Assembly: GCF_002394865.1 (NCBI RefSeq)
Contig: NZ_DGUZ01000023.1
Location: forward strand, 219,981 to 263,758
Origin: Fibrobacter sp. UBA4297
GTDB taxonomy: Bacteria > Fibrobacterota > Fibrobacteria > Fibrobacterales > Fibrobacteraceae
Direction of reading: 5' to 3'
Length of the DNA: 43,778 nucleotides
Below the pieces are notes generated by a model, which searched no databases, was not told the origin of the DNA, and saw only the letters and a list, made by a program, of their open reading frames with translations. The translations under genes and the position numbers were made by a program. Below are positions 16,806 to 24,339 of the stretch, piece by piece. The first letter of the stretch is position 1; each line of letters opens with the position of its first letter.

Positions 16806-17258
16806 ATGAGCACAGCAAAAGAACCTCTGATAAGACTGTTATCCACTCTTTTTTACGAACGATATTCCAACAATCCAGAAATTCTATCCAAACAAAACCG
16901 CCCCTACTTAGTCCTATTAGTTGAATACAGGGGGCTACGTTTTGCAATTCCATTTAGATCCAATATACAACACACTCATGCGTATAAATTTCAAGGAACG
17001 TCCCCCAAGAGACAAACTTCAGGTCTTGATTTCAGCAAAACGGTCCTTATTTTTCACGATGACGAAATTGGCATGCCTGCGCATATTGATTCAAAAGAAC
17101 ATACGGAAATTTTGAAAAGATTCAATTTCATCATTGAAAAATTTCATAAATACATTGACGCCTTCATTGAAGGTTTGAAACAAGAACCGTTACAACCAAA
17201 GTATAAGCTATCCTCTTTGACATTCTATAAAGAATTACTTTTATCCAGTAGCATATAA
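16806..17258 (+). CDS. tenpN: Type III toxin, ToxN/TenpN-like endoribonuclease
   Basis: 150 residues, no signal peptide, basic. RPYLVLLVEYRGLRFAIPF (32-50) followed by RSNIQHTHAY, and later SGLDFSKTVLIF (72-83), match the beta-barrel core of the ToxN/AbiQ/CptN/TenpN fold, in which a Pro-Leu-(Thr/Arg)-Ser segment holds catalytic residues (here AIPFRSNI, 47-54). The C-terminal helices (EILKRFNFIIEKFHKYIDAF) also fit. I chose ATG 16806 because AAGGA lies seven bases upstream; a TTG at 16785 lies in the terminator tail. The upstream hairpin repeats and terminator make the type III assignment much stronger than the protein alone. By family, it would cleave cellular and antitoxin RNA and act in growth arrest or phage abortive infection. 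The TenpN subfamily placement is from recalled sequence features, not a search. Confidence 0.75.
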   Translation: MSTAKEPLIRLLSTLFYERYSNNPEILSKQNRPYLVLLVEYRGLRFAIPFRSNIQHTHAYKFQGTSPKRQTSGLDFSKTVLIFHDDEIGMPAHIDSKEHTEILKRFNFIIEKFHKYIDAFIEGLKQEPLQPKYKLSSLTFYKELLLSSSI

Positions 17259-17286
17259 AAAATCCCCGCCGAAGCGAGGACTTTTT
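17255..17286 (-). terminator. UUCG-loop terminator between oadB and the toxin gene
   Basis: On the minus strand TCCTCGC-TTCG-GCGGGGA (one G-U pair) precedes six T, so it can end the decarboxylase operon. It overlaps the toxin stop codon and is the right member of the direct-repeat pair with 16580-16605. The plus strand also has a T-run. Confidence 0.75.
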
Positions 17287-17360
17287 AAAGCAGATTCCCG
17301 CTTTGGCGGGAACGACATTCTCTTTCGCTTGTCACCCCGGCCACTGTGCCGGGGGCGGCA
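17284..17360. repeat. Dispersed palindromic repeat block
   Basis: GATTCCCGCTTTGGCGGGAACGACATTC followed by CACCCCGGCCACTGTGCCGGGG. The inverted arms TTCCCGC/GCGGGAA type and CCCCGGC/GCCGGGG can each form a hairpin. It is of the same family as the blocks at 2940, 39850 and 40560. Confidence 0.55.
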
Positions 17361-17369
17361 TATGCAATC

Positions 17370-18530
17370 TTAGCTCAAGCGGCTGATCATATAACCAGCG
17401 CAAACTGCCGTACCAATCACGCCAGAGACGTTCGGGCCCATAGCGTGCATGAGGAGGAAGTTCTGCGGGTCATACTTGGCACCTTCAACCTGAGAAACAC
17501 GGGCTGCCATCGGCACAGCGGAAACGCCTGCGGAACCGATAAGCGGGTTCACCGGGTTCTTCGGAGAGCACTTGTTCATGATCTTTGCGAGGAGCAAACC
17601 GCCGAAAGTGGAGAAGCCAAAGGCAACCACACCCATAGCGATGATCATGAGAGTCTGCGGCTTGAGGAAGATGTCAGCAGACATCGTGAGACCCACGGAC
17701 GTGCCGAGGAAGATCGTCACAATGTTCATGAGTTCGTTCGAAGAAGTCTTCACGAGGCGTTCAACGACACCAGCTTCCTTGAAGATGTTGCCCATCATAA
17801 GCATGATGATAAGGGCAGAAGCGTCCGGCACGACGAGCACGCAAACGATCATCACCATCACGGCAAACACGATGCGTTCGGCCTTGGAAACCTGGCGGAG
17901 AGCCTTCATGCGAATCTTGCGTTCGGCGTCGTTCGTCATAGCGCGCATGATAGGCGGCTGGATGAGCGGCACGAGAGCCATGTAGGTGTAAGCAGCAACG
18001 GCGATGGGGCCGATGAGGTGCTTAGCAAGTTTGTTCGCAGTGAAGATGGACGTCGGACCGTCAGCACCACCGATGATACCGATGGAAGCTGCTTCACCGA
18101 GCGTAAAGCCACCGAGAGCGACAGCTGCAAACATGGTCGCAAACACGCCAAACTGTGCGCCACCACCGAGGATGAGCGTACGCGGATTAGCGATAAGCGG
18201 TCCAAAGTCCGTCATGGCACCCACGCCCAAGAAGATGATGGGCGGGAAGAGTTCCAGATGGATACCCTGGCTGATGTAGTAGTAGAGACCGCCAGTCGGG
18301 CTGAACATACCTTCGATGCTCCAGCCACCGTCGTAGAACGCGACGGACGGGATGTTCACCGCAAGTGCACCGATTGCGATCGGCAAGAGCAGAAGCGGTT
18401 CGTATTTTTTGACAATCGCAAGGAACATCAACACGAAGCTCACGATCCACATGATTACCATCGGAACGGTAATCTGCGCGAATCCTGTGCTCGAGGCGAA
18501 GTCCGCGACTGAGTTAATAATTCCACTCAT
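17370..18530 (-). CDS. oadB: Na+-translocating decarboxylase, beta subunit
   Basis: 386 residues, polytopic. It matches the OadB/GcdB/MmdB family: IGVGAMTDFGPLIANPR-type loop (here FLGVGAMTDFGPLIANP), GGADGPTSIFTANKLA, and NPLIGSAGVSAVPMAARVSQ with YDPQNFLLMHAMGPNVSGVIGTA near the end. These are the conserved GADGPT and PNVSGVIG regions that carry Na+-coordinating Asp/Asn/Ser residues. It uses decarboxylation of a carboxybiotin to pump Na+ out. Which acid is the substrate (oxaloacetate, methylmalonyl-CoA or glutaconyl-CoA) cannot be told because no carboxyltransferase gene lies in the window. The biotin carrier gene is 14 bp upstream. Confidence 0.93.
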   Translation of the reverse strand: MSGIINSVADFASSTGFAQITVPMVIMWIVSFVLMFLAIVKKYEPLLLLPIAIGALAVNIPSVAFYDGGWSIEGMFSPTGGLYYYISQGIHLELFPPIIFLGVGAMTDFGPLIANPRTLILGGGAQFGVFATMFAAVALGGFTLGEAASIGIIGGADGPTSIFTANKLAKHLIGPIAVAAYTYMALVPLIQPPIMRAMTNDAERKIRMKALRQVSKAERIVFAVMVMIVCVLVVPDASALIIMLMMGNIFKEAGVVERLVKTSSNELMNIVTIFLGTSVGLTMSADIFLKPQTLMIIAMGVVAFGFSTFGGLLLAKIMNKCSPKNPVNPLIGSAGVSAVPMAARVSQVEGAKYDPQNFLLMHAMGPNVSGVIGTAVCAGYMISRLS

Positions 18531-18544
18531 TGACTTTTACCTCA

Positions 18545-18907
18545 TTAGGCAATGGTCATCAAGACCTGGCCATCAGTAACAGTGTCGGTTTCCTTGACGG
18601 AGATAGAGGTCACCTTGCCTGCGCACGGAGCGACGACCGGGTTTTCCATCTTGAGGGCTTCGATAACAGCCACTTCCTGGTTGGCAGCAACAGTGTCGCC
18701 AACGTTAACCTTGAGCTTGAACACAGAGCCAGCGAGCGGGCTCTTGACTTCGGTGCCACCAGCGACGGCCGGAGCCGGAGCAGCAGCAGGAGCAGGTGCC
18801 GGAGCGGCAACCGGAGCAGCAGGAGCTGCTGCAACTGCGGAATCAAGAACTTCTACTTCGACGTCGTAGGTCTTGCCTTCGAAACTGATACGGACTGTTT
18901 TCTTCAT
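18545..18907 (-). CDS. Biotin carrier protein of the Na+ decarboxylase
   Basis: 120 residues. A short N-terminal strand region (MKKTVRISFEGKTYDVEVEV) leads to a Pro/Ala-rich hinge (about 25-50) and a biotinyl domain (about 52-120) with the attachment motif EALKMEN. It is the length of GcdC/MmdC-type stand-alone carriers and not the C-terminus of a larger OadA. It carries the carboxyl group between carboxyltransferase and the membrane beta subunit. It lies between the gamma and beta genes of the same operon. Confidence 0.92.
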   Translation of the reverse strand: MKKTVRISFEGKTYDVEVEVLDSAVAAAPAAPVAAPAPAPAAAPAPAVAGGTEVKSPLAGSVFKLKVNVGDTVAANQEVAVIEALKMENPVVAPCAGKVTSISVKETDTVTDGQVLMTIA

Positions 18908-18955
18908 TTTTATTTTTCCTGGCTTAAAAGCCTGTTAAGTTTTAAAAGTTGAACC

Positions 18956-19798
18956 TTACTTGACGATCGTCCAAGCAGGGGAGTTTATGTTTCTGTAAGC
19001 GGTCACGCGGCAAGGCTGACCAAGAGCCTGCGTTGCAGCAGCAGTAGCAATCACGAGGAACTGTTCGTTTGTCAGTCCCGGATGTTCTTCGAGAGCGGCG
19101 ACGGCGGCAATGCCGAGGAACGCCTGGAGCTGCTTGTTAGTGAATCCCGGATGGATGCTCTTTGCATTCGGATCCCAGTCGCAGTGTGCCGGAGCACGAA
19201 CCGCAGGAGCCGGAGCGGCAGCAGCGACAGCGGCCGGAGCAGCCTTCTTAGCAGGAGCCGGAGCCTTGACCTTGTCCAAACCGAGTTTCTTCATGATTGC
19301 GCTCATGAGAGTGCAAAGAATCAGGAGGCCGACAATAACGGCCATCACGACGATGAGGCCTGTCACCTGGAATTCGGCGAGCTTGCCAAGGGTGAACTTC
19401 TGGACTTCACCATGGCACTTGCCACCTTCCATCTTGCCATGGCAGTATTCGCTACCGAGCTTAGCCTTAGCAATCGGGAGCACGGCCGTACCGTTGGCAT
19501 TTTCAACGGAATCGCGAATATCGCGGGCGCGAACGGACTGTTCGTATGTCTTATAAAGAATGGAATAGCCACCACCGTGAGTTTCCACAATCTGGAAAAC
19601 AGTAGATTCATCCATCCACTTGAGCTGTTCCTTGATCGGGGCAGCAATGGAGTCCGGCATCAGAGCAATCTGCTCGTCAAAACGGCCAACCTTTGCAGCC
19701 TTGGAAGCAGCAGGTTGAGCTACGATTTCAGACGCGAAGGCACCGGAAACCGTTGTCACCGCGGCAAAAAGCATAGCTTTCTTTAGTGTATCATTCAT
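18956..19798 (-). CDS. OadG-type gamma subunit with extra exported domain
   Basis: 280 residues, far longer than the usual gamma subunit (about 80-120). It has an N-terminal signal peptide (MLFAAVTTVSGAFA), a roughly 110-residue extracytoplasmic part with two Cys in SEYCHGKMEGGKCHGEV, one membrane helix (about 143-167: VTGLIVVMAVIVGLLILCTLMSAI) that is the OadG-like element, a Pro/Ala hinge, and a C-terminal segment (about 205-280) with HPGFTNKQLQAFLGIAAVAALEEHPGLTNEQF and CRVTAYRNINSPAW. The last part resembles the C-terminal region that binds the carboxyltransferase. It is the first gene of the operon. The assignment rests on position and the hinge/TM pattern. Confidence 0.75.
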   Translation of the reverse strand: MNDTLKKAMLFAAVTTVSGAFASEIVAQPAASKAAKVGRFDEQIALMPDSIAAPIKEQLKWMDESTVFQIVETHGGGYSILYKTYEQSVRARDIRDSVENANGTAVLPIAKAKLGSEYCHGKMEGGKCHGEVQKFTLGKLAEFQVTGLIVVMAVIVGLLILCTLMSAIMKKLGLDKVKAPAPAKKAAPAAVAAAAPAPAVRAPAHCDWDPNAKSIHPGFTNKQLQAFLGIAAVAALEEHPGLTNEQFLVIATAAATQALGQPCRVTAYRNINSPAWTIVK

Positions 19799-20010
19799 AT
19801 CGGAATGCGTCCATGTTTAATTAAGTGAACTGTTTGATAAAAATCAACGCGCGAGAATATAGCAATTTTAGTGATTAGTGATTGGTGGTTAGTGGTTAGG
19901 ATTGCAATAGGAACGTTCTTTTTACTTTCCTGTTTACTGCATACTGTTTACTAACCACTTATAACATTCCTGTTTACTGACCACTGTTTACTAACCACTG
20001 GCGAAGCCCG
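19799..20010. repeat. Spacer with degenerate short repeats
   Basis: Between 19865 and 20005 the spacer is made of degenerate units such as TTAGTGATTGGTGGTTAGTGGTTAG on one side and (C)TGTTTACT(A/G)ACCACT copies on the other. The second motif is the inverse of the first, so the halves may pair. No gene is visible. Confidence 0.6.
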
Positions 20011-22149
20011 CTACATCGTCATTGTGCCAGAAGAAAGACCCTTCACAGGCTCGTAACGGAGGGTGCCGTCGGTTCCCAGAATAATCGCCACGCCAGCGAG
20101 GTAATTAATCCACTGCTTCGTGTCGAAATAGCGGAGGTTCGCCTTGCCGTTCGTGCAGAACGCCGTCAGCGGAACAACCATCATGTCATGCGAAATCCAC
20201 ACGCCCACGCGGTTCACCTTTGCAAAGCGGGGCTTCACAATCTCGGTCATGAATTCTTCGCCACGGGACTGTAACGGATAGTAGGCATCGCTATAGCTTC
20301 CTTTATATGCATATTCCGAAGCGACGACCCAGCCACCGCCATTGCTATTCTTGTACGATTCAAACTTGTTTTCGTCCTTCACGAACCAGTCACCATCGAG
20401 TTCCGGCAATGTATCATTACCCATACTCGTAATGCCCGCACCCGTCGCCACGTTAATGCAGGTCTCATAGCTACGCGTGTACGTCGAGTTCGCAAAATAG
20501 ATATTCTCACCCTTGAGCTTTGCGCCCACCGACTGCGACTGCGTTTTTCCATTGCTCGTCAGGTGTCCATTTTTGCCCGTATCATCCGTGCGTTCCGCAT
20601 GGCGCAAGACAAAGATGACCTTTTCGCCAGGAGCGAGCTTTTTCATAACATCATCAACATCGACAAATTCCTGAATATCATCAGAGGTAGCCGCACGCCA
20701 AGATTTTTTGCTCTGCTCGTAAACGTAAAATTTATCCGTATTAATCTTACCGTTCTTGATTTGGCCATCGTAATCGCCTGCGCCAAAGCCAACTGTATCC
20801 TTTTCGAGGTCCGTTGCCACGCGCCAAGCCTTGATGGAACCATCGCAAATGAAGCGGATACGCGGGCCTTCGGGCTGTTCATAGTAAGAGACAAAGTACT
20901 CGCTCTGGCTATTGCCCACATGCTTCACCATGCCGTTTGTCATCGCATTGCAAGATTCAAAGCCGTGCGTGCTCGTCCAAAAATTGCGCACATGCTTTTC
21001 AAAGTTTGGTACATCGCCAAGTTTCCAGCTCTCCATGTTCTTGCGGATTTTTTCAAGGCCGCCCTCGGCATCGAGCATCAGGAGCTTGTCTGCAAGTTTT
21101 GCCTTCCCGGCATTGTCGCCCCAGTTGCCATCTCCACGGATATCGTCAGCAATCTGGTCTGCGTATGCAAGAAAATTTCCATTCGGAGCATAGCTCTGCA
21201 TCATCACGGAAACAGCAAGGAGCGCGGCACTGTAATCGTCTGTACCAAACAAGCTAATATCTTCTGCAGCCTTGTTCGATGTCGTCTGGCCTCCGTGACC
21301 AAAGCCCCAGCCACCGTTAAAGCCACCCGTGCTAGCCCCGCCAAGGCTTATCCCAAACGACGAAAGCACATCGTTCAGCGCACGCCCGCTCTGGCTCCCG
21401 ATCGGCTGGTTATTGCCGGAATCTTCCACAAGCTTCATCACGCGCGGGGCTGCCATGTGCGTAAGCATATTCACGTTGAACGAATCGCGCTTGGACAAGT
21501 CCACAACCGCATTGAGCTTTACAAGCGACTTCGACAAGCTCGCCGTAAACTCGTTGGCATAAAATCCGTATGCCTCCACCCTCACATAAGGCGAAACAAG
21601 ATTTATTTGTTCAAAATTAAACTTGCCATCCGAAGTGAGCACGCAGGCTTTATGCGTCCTCTTGGAATCGGCCAAGCGCTTCAGGCTATCCAGCTCGACT
21701 AACGTTACAGAAGTCCCATAGCGGAACGGCCCCTTTTCGGCAACGCCCGAGATATCAACAAGCGAACGGCGAAAATCAGAGGCATCCTCAATTTCGCTTA
21801 CTTCACTGGAGTCAAATGGAATTATGGAACCGTCGCGACAAGAAACCAGCCCGGTAATTGTCGTATCGCCAAGGGGCACTTCCGGCCCTTCAGGCACTAA
21901 AATCTCTACCGTATCCTTACCGCTGCTACCGGAATGATGATACCACGAAGCTCTCGAAGAAGAACTTTCCTTTTCATCTTTAGGCGGGTTTTCTTTTGCA
22001 GGATCCTTTTCAGGATTTTCCCTGGAATCAGAACTTTCAATTTCCGAAGACGCCTCGCAATCATCACCCTCGCATGGCAAGGAGCCATAACGGACGGTAT
22101 CGCAAGACGTCCAAAATAAAAATGATAAAGCTAAAATCCAAACCCGCAT
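20011..22149 (-). CDS. Lipoprotein with C-terminal histidine-phosphatase domain
   Basis: 712 residues. Lipobox WTSC (Cys16), then an acidic/Ser/Lys-rich linker. The shared module begins near residue 133 (SGVAEKGPFRYGTSVTLVEL, NVNMLTHMAAPRV, LLAVSVMMQS, GDGNWGD), followed by FNGGWGFGHGG, a Gly-rich insertion near 277-287. Cys-bounded segments (FICDGSIKAWRVATD) lead to the C-terminal domain (about 490-712) with the histidine-phosphatase signature LRHAER (Arg516, His517), the TSNGKTQSQSVGAKL stretch, YTRSYETC, and a second His in WISHDMMVVPL (His654). The key residues are kept, so catalysis is plausible; the substrate is unknown. It lies 20 bp after the related 22170 gene, so the two are an operon pair. 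Confidence 0.85.
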   Translation of the reverse strand: MRVWILALSFLFWTSCDTVRYGSLPCEGDDCEASSEIESSDSRENPEKDPAKENPPKDEKESSSSRASWYHHSGSSGKDTVEILVPEGPEVPLGDTTITGLVSCRDGSIIPFDSSEVSEIEDASDFRRSLVDISGVAEKGPFRYGTSVTLVELDSLKRLADSKRTHKACVLTSDGKFNFEQINLVSPYVRVEAYGFYANEFTASLSKSLVKLNAVVDLSKRDSFNVNMLTHMAAPRVMKLVEDSGNNQPIGSQSGRALNDVLSSFGISLGGASTGGFNGGWGFGHGGQTTSNKAAEDISLFGTDDYSAALLAVSVMMQSYAPNGNFLAYADQIADDIRGDGNWGDNAGKAKLADKLLMLDAEGGLEKIRKNMESWKLGDVPNFEKHVRNFWTSTHGFESCNAMTNGMVKHVGNSQSEYFVSYYEQPEGPRIRFICDGSIKAWRVATDLEKDTVGFGAGDYDGQIKNGKINTDKFYVYEQSKKSWRAATSDDIQEFVDVDDVMKKLAPGEKVIFVLRHAERTDDTGKNGHLTSNGKTQSQSVGAKLKGENIYFANSTYTRSYETCINVATGAGITSMGNDTLPELDGDWFVKDENKFESYKNSNGGGWVVASEYAYKGSYSDAYYPLQSRGEEFMTEIVKPRFAKVNRVGVWISHDMMVVPLTAFCTNGKANLRYFDTKQWINYLAGVAIILGTDGTLRYEPVKGLSSGTMTM

Positions 22150-22169
22150 AGGTTGAATATTAGTAAAAT

Positions 22170-24173
22170 CTAGTTCGCATACCCAGACTTGAGACCACGA
22201 ACGGCGACATAACGGCGATTTCCATCCTTATCAATGATAATTGCAACGCCAGCGAGGTAGTTTATCCACTTGCCGCCATCGTATTTCTTGAGTTCAATCT
22301 GCAAGTTCGAGCAGTAAGCAACAAGCGGCACCATCAGCTTGTCATGTGAACTCAAGAGCACAAACTTTTCTGTCGGGTACTTCTTGACAAGAACATCTTC
22401 GATAAGTTCCACGGAGCGTTCTGCAAGGTCATAATAAGCGGCATCGGCTCCTGTCGAATAGGCCCCCGTATAAGCGTACTTGGAAGTCACCTCCCAGCCA
22501 CCGCCACATTCGCTCTTGGCCTTTTCAACCGCTTCGTCATTTTTGTTATACCAGTCGTCATTCAACTGCGGGATTGTATCGCGCTTGTCGTAAGCTTGGC
22601 CACGGCCCTTCGCAATTGATTCCACTGTCTGGTGCGCACGCAAGAATTCAGAAGCTCCAAGGACAAAATCTTCCTTGAACTTCGTGAGTCGAGCGCCAAC
22701 TTCCTCGGACTGTTTTTTACCGTTGTCCGTAAGCGTCCCGCCCTTGCTCGTATCGTCGCCACGTTCCGCATGGCGGAGCACAAAAATGACGCGTTCATCG
22801 TCCTTGATGCTTTCGTAGACATCCTGAATATCCACAAACTCCCTTGCGTTGGAATTCAAGACAAAATAGCGGTCCTTTTCAACAGCAGTCGCTTCGCGCC
22901 ATTCCTTCTTCGCACCATCGTAAACAATGAACTCACCCGAGAACGCACCGCGACGGACTTCGCCATCTTCGGCAGGCGTTGTATCGCCTATGAAATCCTT
23001 CAAGCTATCCGGGATTGACACCCAGCCATTCTTTTCATCACAGACAAAGCGTTCCTTAGATTTCGACACATCGTTGTAGTCAGCGGCATAGAAGGCGCTA
23101 GCCTTATTTTTAACAAAGAAAATATTTCCGACAGCCTCAGCATCGCATTCCGGGAATCCCAATTCGTTTAAATAAAAATTTCTCAAATACCATTCAAAAG
23201 CGGGAATCTCGGCATTGCGTTTTTCTAAAGACTTACGGAGTACCAGATAACCATTCTTTACATCACTTGTCAACGCCCAATCCGCCAGCGCCACACGAGT
23301 CAAGGAGTCATCCCATTTACCATCTTCGGCGACATCACTTGCTATTGCCCTAAAGGACTTTGAAAGATCACCATTTGCACTAGCCTGCATCAAGATTGAA
23401 AACGCAAAAAGCGCCGCCCCCGATTCACTAGCGTCAGAAATATGGATACTCTCGGTCAAGTCGTAATCCACAAAATCCAAATGAAACATCTTCCAGACAT
23501 TTTCTGCAGCTTCCCTCTTTGCAGATTCAAACGAACGCCCGTCCCCGTTGCTCAAAAGATTCAGGGTACGCCTCGCCTCGATTGTCGTAAGCATGTTCAG
23601 GTTAAACGTCTCTCCCGAAGTCGCATCTACCAATGCAGACAAAGTCAACGATGCAGTTCTTCCATCAACAACATTGTTTATTTTCCCTTCCGTAGTAATC
23701 AAGACATAAGGTTGAGGCAACTGAATTTTCTTTATTTCGTAAGATCCATCGTTATCGATTTCGCCAGAAAAAACAGTTTTCGTTTCTTTATAGTGATCTG
23801 CAGAATCCAGCTGAATCATCTTGATCGACTGCTTTAGGCCAAGACCATCCAATGATATCTTTCCCGAAACAGTCCCGTCAACGAGTACATAAACAACATC
23901 CAGGCCTTCTTCTTGCGAATCAACTTCCTTCTGGACGGTCGACGGATCTTGAATCTTTATGGCACTAGACGAAGAAGAACTCTTTTTGAAAACAGAGCTT
24001 GAGGATTTGTCAACAACTTCAGAACTGGACGACGAATACTCGTCCTTAAGTTCATTCAATTCGCTCACAGGATCGTCACCACAGGCGACAAAAAGCGATG
24101 CTAATAGCAAAACCAGAGAAACCCGGGTTCTAGTTTCTCTTAACCTAACACCTTTCTTAAAAAAAATCCCCAT
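22170..24173 (-). CDS. Lipoprotein with C-terminal histidine-phosphatase domain (paralogue)
   Basis: 667 residues from ATG 24173, which has AAGGGG about nine bases upstream. The longer frame from 24212 would put 13 residues before the signal. Lipobox FVAC (Cys31), a Ser-rich linker, then a diverged shared module without the KGPF motif (GTVSGKISLDGLGLKQSIKM, YVLITTEGKINNVV, NLNMLTTIEARRTLNLL, ALFAFSILMQAS, EDGKWDD). Cys-bounded segments include FVCDEKNGWVSIPD. The C-terminal domain has LRHAERGDDTS (Arg467, His468), LTDNGKKQSEEVGARL, SEFLRAHQTVESIA and SSHDKLMVPLVAYC, which are the conserved phosphatase elements. No substrate can be named. Pairing with the 20011 gene suggests a shared envelope process. 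Confidence 0.85.
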   Translation of the reverse strand: MGIFFKKGVRLRETRTRVSLVLLLASLFVACGDDPVSELNELKDEYSSSSSEVVDKSSSSVFKKSSSSSSAIKIQDPSTVQKEVDSQEEGLDVVYVLVDGTVSGKISLDGLGLKQSIKMIQLDSADHYKETKTVFSGEIDNDGSYEIKKIQLPQPYVLITTEGKINNVVDGRTASLTLSALVDATSGETFNLNMLTTIEARRTLNLLSNGDGRSFESAKREAAENVWKMFHLDFVDYDLTESIHISDASESGAALFAFSILMQASANGDLSKSFRAIASDVAEDGKWDDSLTRVALADWALTSDVKNGYLVLRKSLEKRNAEIPAFEWYLRNFYLNELGFPECDAEAVGNIFFVKNKASAFYAADYNDVSKSKERFVCDEKNGWVSIPDSLKDFIGDTTPAEDGEVRRGAFSGEFIVYDGAKKEWREATAVEKDRYFVLNSNAREFVDIQDVYESIKDDERVIFVLRHAERGDDTSKGGTLTDNGKKQSEEVGARLTKFKEDFVLGASEFLRAHQTVESIAKGRGQAYDKRDTIPQLNDDWYNKNDEAVEKAKSECGGGWEVTSKYAYTGAYSTGADAAYYDLAERSVELIEDVLVKKYPTEKFVLLSSHDKLMVPLVAYCSNLQIELKKYDGGKWINYLAGVAIIIDKDGNRRYVAVRGLKSGYAN

Positions 24174-24339
24174 AAAAAAGGACCCCTTACCTTCAAGTTT
24201 TGGCCTAACCAAAACACCCCGTAATAAAAATATAATTATTGCACAAATTAAGCAACAGGAAATACAAAATAAAGCACCTTAAACAAGGTGCTTTTTAAAC
24301 AATCTGTACCGACTGTTCAAACAGGAATCGGCAAAACTT

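Noticed and set aside
17346..18512. Long plus-strand frame opposite oadB
   Set aside because: Mirror of a well-supported membrane-protein gene; His/Asp/Arg-rich shadow without domains.
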